This document shows, in pieces, positions 1 to 5,194 of a stretch of DNA of 6,011 nt. Each line of letters opens with the position of its first letter. Positions within the stretch are counted from its first letter, which is position 1. The notes under the pieces are model-generated. The model did not search any database. It was not told the DNA's origin and worked only from the letters and a program-made list of their open reading frames with translations. Origin of the DNA: Alphaproteobacteria bacterium (GTDB taxonomy: Bacteria > Pseudomonadota > Alphaproteobacteria > MED-G09); NCBI GenBank assembly GCA_018658685.1, contig JABHUT010000056.1, forward strand, positions 1-6,011, written 5' to 3'. The position numbers and the translations under genes are program-made.

Positions 1-2
1 AT

Positions 3-542
3 TTATTAAGAATTTTAATTTTCTTTGTAATAATTGTCTTAGGTACTCTTGCTAAAGCGAATGAGATGGTTATTGGCGAAGAGAAGATTTCACCAGGTAT
101 TAATTTAGTTTTCGAAGCTGCAATTAAAGATGATATTGAACCAAAAGAATTTCATTTAGAAGAAAAAGACTCGGATATTCATATAGAGGCTTTGGTTACA
201 TGGTCCTCTGATGGACCCCGGGGATCAATGGAGGGAGGTTTCATACCTTATTTAAATATTGAGGTACAAATTATAAACCAAAGAACTCAAGAAAAGGCTG
301 TTTACAAACTTACCCCACATTTAAATATGTCAGATAACTTTCACTATGCAAATAATTTAAAATTGCCAGGTAAAATACATGATAATTATGATGTAAGATT
401 CACAATTTCACCCCCAAAAAAGGGCGATATAGGTTTTCATTATGATTGGAGAGAGGGGGTGAATAAAAATTTAATATCTAAAAAAATATTTATCTATAAA
501 GATCAAAACTTCTTAAATATTGCAAGATTAAAAAGACGATAA
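3..542 (+). CDS. Periplasmic Tp34/P19-family iron (Fe2+/Cu2+) binding protein, 5' end outside window
   Basis: The reading frame is open from position 3 to the TAA at 540-542 with no ATG, GTG or TTG before the ATG at 66, so the true start lies left of the window. Residues encoded at 3-59 form a hydrophobic signal-peptide core ending in LAKA, a good signal peptidase I site before NEMVIG; the ATG at 66 is therefore inside the mature protein. Counting from that Met, family-type metal-binding positions are visible: DIHIEA (His39, Glu41), PHLNMSDNFHYANN (His85, Met88, Asp90, His93) and GFHYDW (His125). In Campylobacter P19 and Treponema Tp34, His, Met and acidic residues in equivalent blocks bind copper or iron in the periplasm. 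Such proteins often accompany an Ftr1-type iron permease, which would have to lie upstream here. The family call is from remembered motifs and is fairly confident; the metal is inferred. Confidence 0.8.
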   Translation, partial: LLRILIFFVIIVLGTLAKANEMVIGEEKISPGINLVFEAAIKDDIEPKEFHLEEKDSDIHIEALVTWSSDGPRGSMEGGFIPYLNIEVQIINQRTQEKAVYKLTPHLNMSDNFHYANNLKLPGKIHDNYDVRFTISPPKKGDIGFHYDWREGVNKNLISKKIFIYKDQNFLNIARLKRR

Positions 543-603
543 ACGTTATATTTCAATAACTTAATTAGATAAAAATAAATTTTACTTTTTTCCTATTTTT
601 TTG

Positions 604-632
604 TTGCGAATGATTATCAATTACAGTATAAC
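604..632 (+). promoter_or_regulatory. Sigma-70-type promoter of the TonB receptor gene
   Basis: TTGCGA at 604-609 (4 of 6 matches to the -35 consensus) and TATAAC at 627-632 (5 of 6 to the -10) are separated by 17 bp. A T-rich tract lies immediately upstream (about 586-602). The ATG of the receptor gene is 64 bp downstream of the -10. One Fur-type palindrome sits between the two hexamers and a second just after the -10, which is the expected geometry for a repressor-controlled promoter. The promoter is predicted from sequence alone. Confidence 0.6.
609..621 (+). promoter_or_regulatory. Fur-type operator 1, in the spacer of the TonB receptor promoter
   Basis: AATGAT-T-ATCAAT is a 6-1-6 dyad with one mismatched pair and resembles the classical Fur-box half site (AATGATAATCATT type). 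It occupies the promoter spacer. With the TGCG in front (605-608), it forms a direct repeat with the second site 28 bp downstream (TGCGAAT.ATTAT shared). Which iron regulator binds (Fur, Mur, Irr or RirA in Alphaproteobacteria) cannot be told from the sequence; Fur fits the dyad best. Confidence 0.6.
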
Positions 633-636
633 TGCG

Positions 637-649
637 AATAATTATTATT
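637..649 (+). promoter_or_regulatory. Fur-type operator 2, at the expected transcription start of the TonB receptor gene
   Basis: AATAAT-T-ATTATT is a perfect 6-1-6 palindrome, directly after the -10 hexamer. The same palindrome, with a different central base, covers the -10 of ahpC at 3486-3498. The TGCGAAT context (633-639) repeats that of operator 1. Binding here would block RNA polymerase, consistent with repression when iron is plentiful. AT-rich DNA makes such palindromes more likely by chance, but position and repetition support a real site. Confidence 0.6.
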
Positions 650-695
650 AACAAAAAACAATTTATTGTAATTATAATAAATTGGGGAAAAAACT

Positions 696-2771
696 ATGAT
701 AAAAACTAAATTTACAAAGTTTTTACTTTTTGCATTGGTAATTAATTTATCAATGGTAACAAATATATTTGCACAATCTGATCCTGAAGAAATTATCGTA
801 AAAGGTAAGGTTCTATATTCTAATCAGGTAACTGCACTTAAGACTCCGGTACCAATTATTGATGTCCCTCAGACACTTTCAATTGTTACTGATGAAGATA
901 TTCGTAAACAAGGCTTTAGAGAGCTTGGAGATATTGTTCGTTACACTCCTGGTGTAAATACTTCACAAGGCGAAGGTCACAGAGACTCTATCGTTTTCAG
1001 AGGGGTAAGGTCTACTGCAGATTTTTATCTTGATGGTGTTAGGGATGATGTTCAATATTATCGTTCACTATATAATCTTGAACAAGTTGAAATTTTAAGA
1101 GGGCCAAATGCTCTATTATTTGGACGTGGTGGAACTGGTGGTATTATAAATAGAGTAACAAAAAAGGCTGTACTTGGAGATGCTTTTGGATCTTTCGATA
1201 TGGGTGCTGATACTTTTGGAGCTTTTGATTTTGCTGTCGATTATAATGTTCAAACTGGTGAAAACTCTGCTTTAAGAATAAACTTTCATTCTGACACATT
1301 AGAAAATCATAGAGATTATTATGATGGTGATCGCTATGGTTTTAATCCAACATTAAGAGTTCAATTATCACCACAAACTACTTTAGATCTATCATATGAA
1401 CATGCAGACCATGAAAGATTTATTGATCGTGGAGTTCCAACACTTAATGGAGAACCAGTAGAAGCTTTTGAAGAAATAGTTTTTGGTGACACTGATACCA
1501 ATTTAACAACTCTTAGAGCTGATATTTATCGAGCTAACATTAGTCACGAATTTTCTGATACTCAAAAAGGTAATTTTGTGATCCAATATAGTGATTTTGC
1601 AAAAATGTATAAAAATTATTATGCATCAGGTTATTCTGGTGGAAATACATTTACAGCAGATGGTTATAAAGATCCTACAGAAAGAACTAATTTAATAATT
1701 TCTGGTAACGTTGTTAATGAATTCCAAACTGGTTCAGTAAAACATACTTTATTAGTTGGAGCTGAAATTATTGACACAGAAAATGAAAATTTCCGTTATA
1801 ATACTTTCTTTATTACAACTGAAGATGATAACGAAGTATTTAATATCACTAGACCAATTAACTTTGGAGTTAACGCTGCAGGTGTAAGAACATATAATGA
1901 CTTTACTGCAGATCTAAAAAGTAAAACTGCGTCTGATATTGAAGTGACATCTTTTTACATTCAAGATCAAATTGATGTAAGTGATAACTTTAAAATTATG
2001 CTTGGCGGCCGTTTTGATAGCTTTGATATTACTGTTAGAGACATCAAAAATGGAACATCTGAAACAAGAGAAGATGAAGAAGTTTCACCTCGAGCAGGTT
2101 TAATTTTTAAGCCTCAAGAAAACTTATCTTTATATGTAAGTTATAGTGAAAGTTTCCTTCCTAGATCAGGTGAACAATTTAAAAGCTTATCCTCTAGTTC
2201 TGCTAGATTAGATCCAGATGTTTTTGAAAGCACTGAAATTGGTGTTAAATGGGATATCAGAGATAATCTTAGCTTTACAGTTAGTTATTTTGATAGCGAA
2301 CAAACACAAGCTGTTAGAGATAGTGATACTGGCGAGAATTCAGAAATTGTCGGTCTTCAGGTTGACGGTATTGAGTTAGAGCTTAAGGGTCAAGTAAGTG
2401 ATAAATTATACTTAGCACTTGGATACAGCGATTTAGACGGTGAAACTGGTAAAGGCGGTGAACCAAGAGAAATTCCTGAGCAAACAGCATCTTTATGGGC
2501 AACATATCAAGTAAATGATAATTTTGGTTTAGGTTTTGGTATTACTCATCAAGGCGAGTCTAATATAAAGAATGATAAACCAGGTCTTATTTTACCTGAC
2601 TACACTCGTGTTGATTTTGCTGCTTACTATGATATCTCAGAAGATCTAAGTCTTCAGCTTAATGTTGAAAATATTACTGATGAGTTATATTTCCCGCATT
2701 CTCATAGTACTCACCAAGCATCTGTTGGCGAGCCTTTAAATGCTAGATTTTCTCTAAGAAGAAAATTCTAA
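696..2771 (+). CDS. TonB-dependent outer-membrane siderophore receptor (Fiu/PiuA/FhuE-like)
   Basis: This 691-residue protein should import a ferric siderophore across the outer membrane using TonB-ExbBD energy. Residues 1-26 are a signal peptide ending NIFA. A TonB-box-like segment, EEIIVKG, follows at 31-37. The plug runs from about 45 to 157 and shows hallmark motifs: DVPQTLSIVT (56-65), FRGVRS, YLDGVRDD, NLEQVEILRGPNALLFGRGG (127-146) and GGIINRVTKK. The rest has alternating strands of a 22-stranded barrel, including SPRAGLIFKP, ENITDELYFP and the terminal aromatic Phe691 needed for barrel assembly. Length is normal and the frame intact. GGGGA at 684-688 is a well-placed ribosome binding site. 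The plug resembles siderophore receptors (catecholate Fiu/PiuA or FhuE type) rather than vitamin B12 or heme receptors; the exact siderophore cannot be read from sequence. Two Fur-type operators in its promoter indicate iron repression. Confidence 0.93.
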   Translation: MIKTKFTKFLLFALVINLSMVTNIFAQSDPEEIIVKGKVLYSNQVTALKTPVPIIDVPQTLSIVTDEDIRKQGFRELGDIVRYTPGVNTSQGEGHRDSIVFRGVRSTADFYLDGVRDDVQYYRSLYNLEQVEILRGPNALLFGRGGTGGIINRVTKKAVLGDAFGSFDMGADTFGAFDFAVDYNVQTGENSALRINFHSDTLENHRDYYDGDRYGFNPTLRVQLSPQTTLDLSYEHADHERFIDRGVPTLNGEPVEAFEEIVFGDTDTNLTTLRADIYRANISHEFSDTQKGNFVIQYSDFAKMYKNYYASGYSGGNTFTADGYKDPTERTNLIISGNVVNEFQTGSVKHTLLVGAEIIDTENENFRYNTFFITTEDDNEVFNITRPINFGVNAAGVRTYNDFTADLKSKTASDIEVTSFYIQDQIDVSDNFKIMLGGRFDSFDITVRDIKNGTSETREDEEVSPRAGLIFKPQENLSLYVSYSESFLPRSGEQFKSLSSSSARLDPDVFESTEIGVKWDIRDNLSFTVSYFDSEQTQAVRDSDTGENSEIVGLQVDGIELELKGQVSDKLYLALGYSDLDGETGKGGEPREIPEQTASLWATYQVNDNFGLGFGITHQGESNIKNDKPGLILPDYTRVDFAAYYDISEDLSLQLNVENITDELYFPHSHSTHQASVGEPLNARFSLRRKF

Positions 2772-2783
2772 AAAAAAGCAAAT

Positions 2784-2813
2784 AATGCAGCTCTAGTTTT
2801 TTAGGGCTGCATT
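2784..2813 (+). terminator. Hairpin after the TonB receptor gene, possible terminator or mRNA-stabilising stem
   Basis: AATGCAGCTCTA (2784-2795) pairs with TAGGGCTGCATT (2802-2813) to give a 12-bp stem with one G-U wobble and the loop GTTTTT. It lies 12 bp after the receptor stop. No U-run follows the stem on the plus strand, although the 5' side is A-rich, so it may terminate weakly or only separate receptor and downstream-gene expression. The next gene begins 33 bp later with no obvious promoter of its own, which favours partial read-through. Confidence 0.55.
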
Positions 2814-2846
2814 AAAGTAATTCAAATAAGGAAAAAGAGGGAAGAA

Positions 2847-3317
2847 ATGAAAAGAAGTATAAAAGATCTAGGAACTGCTGAAAATATTTTGATACTTTGT
2901 GCAAGATTTTGGCTTAAAGCGCATGTATTCAGATGTAATACACCTCTAATATTGATCGATCATACTTTTAAAGCCGCTAAACTTGATAAATGTGTAAGAG
3001 ATTTTCATACGTTGATGATGGGACTTTCACACGTTAATAAATCTCGTCTTAGAAGCGACTTTATGACATCCTCATCAACTAGTAAAACTGAAGACTTATT
3101 AATTGAGATAGTTTCTTTAGCACAAAAAGATATGACGGATGAGCTCCATAATATTTTTGGACCTTATTTTCCTGAGGCAGATGCTGAACATTTTTTTAAT
3201 GCAGGCTATAACCTCGGGAAAAAATTTATGAATAGTGATCTTATTATTCATGAAAAGTATAAAGATAATATTTACTCATTCTATGGAAATAAAGAACAAC
3301 TAAACGCAATTAATTGA
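2847..3317 (+). CDS. Unrecognised 156-residue protein downstream of the siderophore receptor
   Basis: I do not recognise this protein with confidence. The start is supported by a GAGGGA ribosome binding site at 2836-2842 just before the ATG. It has no signal peptide; a moderately hydrophobic, aromatic stretch near residues 14-26 (ILILCARFWLKAH) looks amphipathic rather than membrane-spanning. It appears largely alpha-helical, with Cys at 18, 30 and 49, a Ser/Thr-rich linker around 74-80 (TSSSTSK), and a C-terminal helical half. The overall pattern of an aromatic N-terminal helix, a middle helical segment and a later helix loosely recalls short uncharacterised alphaproteobacterial proteins, but this is from memory and unproven. 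It probably shares a transcript with the receptor 75 bp upstream, so a role in iron homeostasis is suggested by context only. Confidence 0.75.
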   Translation: MKRSIKDLGTAENILILCARFWLKAHVFRCNTPLILIDHTFKAAKLDKCVRDFHTLMMGLSHVNKSRLRSDFMTSSSTSKTEDLLIEIVSLAQKDMTDELHNIFGPYFPEADAEHFFNAGYNLGKKFMNSDLIIHEKYKDNIYSFYGNKEQLNAIN

Positions 3318-3369
3318 ATTATCTTAGTTCTTGTCCTAACCCCCCCTGGACTCAAGAAGAATAAGATAT

Positions 3370-3390
3370 GCTATATGATCAACGTATAGC
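3370..3390 (+). other. Small dyad in the 3' UTR before the terminator
   Basis: GCTATA (3370-3375) is the reverse complement of TATAGC (3385-3390), with a 9-nt loop. It stands 4 bp before the terminator stem at 3395, so the RNA would end in two stacked hairpins. It could act as a stability element or as part of a 3'-UTR-derived small RNA. A six-pair AT-rich stem is weak evidence on its own. Confidence 0.3.
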
Positions 3391-3394
3391 TTTT

Positions 3395-3436
3395 GGAGGC
3401 TAGGATTCCAACTCCTGGCCTCCATTTTACTTTCTT
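3395..3436 (+). terminator. Intrinsic terminator after the unrecognised gene
   Basis: GGAGGCTAGGA (3395-3405) pairs with TCCTGGCCTCC (3413-3423): an 11-bp GC-rich stem with one G-U wobble and a 7-nt loop, followed by a T-rich tail ATTTTACTTTCTT (3424-3436). This is the strongest GC-rich structure in an otherwise AT-rich window. It ends the receptor/unknown-gene transcript and isolates the ahpC promoter that starts at 3462. Confidence 0.8.
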
Positions 3437-3437
3437 C

Positions 3438-3453
3438 AGATTAGAATTAATCT
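3438..3453. repeat. Perfect inverted repeat just upstream of the ahpC promoter
   Basis: AGATTA (3438-3443) and TAATCT (3448-3453) form a perfect 6-4-6 dyad, centred about 20 bp upstream of the -35 hexamer, a position typical of activator binding. It is distinct in sequence from the Fur-type palindromes. It could be a site for a second regulator of ahpC, such as a peroxide sensor, but it does not match an OxyR consensus that I can name, and chance occurrence in AT-rich DNA is possible. Confidence 0.3.
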
Positions 3454-3461
3454 AAACTATA

Positions 3462-3491
3462 TTGACATTTTATTTTAATGATTCTAATAAT
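3462..3491 (+). promoter_or_regulatory. Strong sigma-70-type promoter of ahpC
   Basis: A consensus -35 TTGACA at 3462-3467 is followed, after 18 bp, by AATAAT at 3486-3491 (5 of 6 matches to the -10). The start codon of ahpC is 29 bp beyond the -10, implying a short leader. The -10 hexamer is itself the left half of a Fur-type palindrome, so repressor and polymerase would compete directly. Confidence 0.7.
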
Positions 3492-3498
3492 CATTATT
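3477..3498 (+). promoter_or_regulatory. Fur-type operator covering the -10 of ahpC
   Basis: Two overlapping dyads are visible. AATGATT (3477-3483) is inverted as AATCATT (3489-3495) with 5 bp between them. AATAAT-C-ATTATT (3486-3498) is a perfect 6-1-6 palindrome identical in its arms to the operator at 637-649. Overlapping dyads are typical of Fur boxes that bind two dimers. This implies that the ahpC transcript is induced when iron is scarce, assuming a Fur-type repressor; a PerR-type peroxide regulator of the same superfamily is an alternative. Confidence 0.6.
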
Positions 3499-3520
3499 AA
3501 TATTATATGGAGAAATTATT

Positions 3521-4066
3521 ATGCTTGGAATAGGAAGTGTTTTACCAGAATTTGAGATTGTAGGTGTTAAGCCTGGATTCAATAATCATGAAGAAAATGG
3601 AGAAAGTGCCTTTGAGACAATTAATAACAAAAGTTTTGATGGAAAATGGAAAGTTATATACTTTTACCCCAAGGATTTTACATTTGTTTGCCCAACAGAA
3701 ATTTCAGAATTTGCTTCGTTAAATTCAGACTTTGAGGATAGAGATTGTATTGTTCTTGGCGGCAGTTCCGACAATGAATTCTGTAAGCTTGCATGGAGAA
3801 GAGAGCATTCAGATTTGGATAAACTTTCTCAATGGTCATTTTCGGATACCACAGGATCACTTATTGACGGACTTGGTGTAAGATCTGAAGAGGGTGTTGC
3901 TTTAAGAGCAACTTTTATTATTGATCCTCATAATATTATTCAGCATGTTTATGTTACAAATTTAAATGTGGGAAGAAATCCACAAGACACCTTGAGAGTA
4001 TTAGATGCACTTCAAACTGACGAATTATGTCCATGTAATCGCCCAGTTGGAGGTAAAACTTTATAA
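3521..4066 (+). CDS. ahpC: Alkyl hydroperoxide reductase AhpC-type 2-Cys peroxiredoxin
   Basis: This cytoplasmic thiol peroxidase reduces hydrogen peroxide, organic peroxides and probably peroxynitrite. The peroxidatic cysteine is Cys57 in FTFVCPTE, and the supporting active-site arginine is Arg129 in ALRATFIIDP. The C-terminus carries DELCPCNRP with Cys170 and Cys172. The same Cys-X-Cys occurs in Mycobacterium tuberculosis AhpC (Cys61, Cys174, Cys176), whose reductant is AhpD rather than AhpF. Other matching blocks are WKVIYFYPKDF and VGRNPQDTLRVLDALQ. At 181 residues it is about 14 shorter at the C-terminus than the mycobacterial protein but complete in motifs. GGAGA at 3509-3513 is the ribosome binding site. 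ahpD follows after 20 bp, so the two are cotranscribed. The upstream promoter is overlapped by a Fur-type operator. Confidence 0.93.
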   Translation: MLGIGSVLPEFEIVGVKPGFNNHEENGESAFETINNKSFDGKWKVIYFYPKDFTFVCPTEISEFASLNSDFEDRDCIVLGGSSDNEFCKLAWRREHSDLDKLSQWSFSDTTGSLIDGLGVRSEEGVALRATFIIDPHNIIQHVYVTNLNVGRNPQDTLRVLDALQTDELCPCNRPVGGKTL

Positions 4067-4086
4067 ATTAACAAGGAATAGATATT

Positions 4087-4611
4087 ATGAAATTTGAAAA
4101 AATAAAATCATTATTACCTGATTATGCGAAAGATACTAAGCTGAACTTATCCTCTTTATCAAATGAGACAATTTTAGAAGAAAATGCTTTTGCCGGCATT
4201 GTTTTCACATCCTGTCTTACGACTCAAAACAAAAAAATGATCTCTATGGCACTTGATGAAGCGTCTGATATTTTAAGTAAAAGTGAATTAAATGCATCTT
4301 ATCTAGCTGCAAGCTTAATGGCTATGAATAATATCTACTATCGTTCTATTCATCTTCTTTCTAATAATGATTTAGCTTCTATGCCCGCAAACTTAAGGAT
4401 GAATGCAATGGCATCACATGGTATTGATGAAATTAACTTTGAGTTATGGTGTTTTGCTGCTTCTGCCATAAAGGGGTGCGGTATATGTCTTGATAGTCAC
4501 GAGCAAGAACTGAGAAAGAAAGAAGTAAATTCAAGTAAAATACAAGCAGCCTTAAGAATTGCTTCGGTTATTAATGCTGCCTCATTATCGATAAATGCAT
4601 CAGAAATTTAG
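4087..4611 (+). CDS. ahpD: AhpD-type alkyl hydroperoxidase, thiol reductant of AhpC
   Basis: AhpD is an all-helical, carboxymuconolactone-decarboxylase-fold protein. In mycobacteria it passes electrons from dihydrolipoamide (Lpd and the dihydrolipoamide acyltransferase) to AhpC and has weak peroxidase activity itself. Here the signature is Glu119 in NFELW, then Cys131-Gly-Ile-Cys134 and His138 in GCGICLDSHE. These correspond to Glu118, Cys130, Cys133 and His137 of the M. tuberculosis enzyme. The second histidine of that enzyme (His132, between the cysteines) is isoleucine here. Length (174 residues) is normal for the family. AAGGA at 4073-4077 supports the start. It lies 20 bp behind ahpC on the same strand, which fits its job as the dedicated reductant, and no ahpF is present in the window. 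Confidence 0.92.
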   Translation: MKFEKIKSLLPDYAKDTKLNLSSLSNETILEENAFAGIVFTSCLTTQNKKMISMALDEASDILSKSELNASYLAASLMAMNNIYYRSIHLLSNNDLASMPANLRMNAMASHGIDEINFELWCFAASAIKGCGICLDSHEQELRKKEVNSSKIQAALRIASVINAASLSINASEI

Positions 4612-4714
4612 ATTATGCGACATATTGTCTGAAAGATATTTAACACAAGAAATATTAATTTTCTTAGGTTATTGTCGAAATCGTTATAAAATTACTCACT
4701 ATAAAGGATTGATA

Positions 4715-5140
4715 ATGTATAAAATATTATTGTTTATTGCTCTAACTTTTTCATCAAATACAGTATTTTCTGCAACTTTTGAAGTTGAGATGTTGAATAG
4801 GTTGGGTAAGGAAAGTATGGTTTATTCTCAAAATATTGTTAATGTTAAAGCTGGGGATACAGTAAAATGGATCTCAGCGAGCAAAGGACACAATGTTCAG
4901 TTTTTAACAGTGCCTGAAGGTGTAGATCCTTTTAGGAGTAAATTAAGTGTTGATACAGAATATACATTTACTATTCCAGGAATTTATCTCTATCAGTGTA
5001 CTCCCCATAAAAGCATGGGAATGATTGCAGTTGTTGTTGTAGATGCGAATAAAGATAACTTTGATGCAATTTCATCTACAAGAGTAGGTGGTAAAAGTAA
5101 AAAGAGACTTGCGCAAATCTTAGATACACTTAATTCTTAG
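4715..5140 (+). CDS. Pseudoazurin, exported type 1 blue copper protein
   Basis: This 141-residue periplasmic cupredoxin carries single electrons between redox enzymes. Its partners in other bacteria are copper nitrite reductase, nitrous oxide reductase, and cytochrome c-using systems. Residues 1-20 are a signal peptide (MYKILLFIAL core, cleavage after VFSA), leaving a 121-residue mature protein, the usual size. The copper ligands are visible: His59 in KGHN, then Cys95, His98 and Met103 in QCTPHKSMGM, with the pseudoazurin spacing C-X2-H-X4-M. GDTVKW and FTIPGIYLYQC are typical cupredoxin strands. I chose the ATG at 4715 because AAAGGA (4703-4708) precedes it and the signal peptide begins there; an in-frame ATG at 4595 would overlap ahpD and bury the signal peptide. 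It sits 103 bp after ahpD and may share its transcript. No nitrite reductase gene is in view, so its partner is unknown. Confidence 0.9.
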   Translation: MYKILLFIALTFSSNTVFSATFEVEMLNRLGKESMVYSQNIVNVKAGDTVKWISASKGHNVQFLTVPEGVDPFRSKLSVDTEYTFTIPGIYLYQCTPHKSMGMIAVVVVDANKDNFDAISSTRVGGKSKKRLAQILDTLNS

Positions 5141-5147
5141 AAATTTA

Positions 5148-5194
5148 ATTTTAAGCGAGAGAGTGAATATTATCTTTATTCTCTCGCTTAAAAT
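5148..5194. terminator. Bidirectional terminator-like hairpin between pseudoazurin and hemA
   Basis: ATTTTAAGCGAGAGA (5148-5162) is perfectly complementary to TCTCTCGCTTAAAAT (5180-5194). A further five pairs (5163-5167 with 5175-5179, two of them G-U) close on a 7-nt loop. The stem has 15 perfect pairs flanked by A/T on both sides, so it can act for both convergent genes. It starts 7 bp after the pseudoazurin stop and includes the hemA stop codon and the last codons of hemA. Confidence 0.7.

Noticed and set aside
545..560. GTTAT/ATAAC dyad after the P19-like gene as a terminator
   Set aside because: Only five AT-rich pairs and no U-run directly after the stem; too weak to call.
3340..3346. 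C7 run as a sequencing error or frameshift
   Set aside because: It is in non-coding sequence after a stop codon and breaks no reading frame, so there is no reason to suspect an error.
3678..3860. 60-codon open frame on the minus strand
   Set aside because: It lies wholly inside ahpC, has no ribosome binding site or recognisable protein features, and is a shadow of the AhpC coding sequence.
4595..4714. N-terminal extension of the pseudoazurin frame to the ATG at 4595
   Set aside because: It overlaps the end of ahpD, would bury the signal peptide 40 residues inside the protein, and a good ribosome binding site (AAAGGA) precedes the ATG at 4715.
4612..4714. Separate promoter for the pseudoazurin gene
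   Set aside because: TATAAA-like hexamers are present (4685, 4700) but none has a plausible -35 at 16-18 bp, and no Fur-type palindrome is visible.
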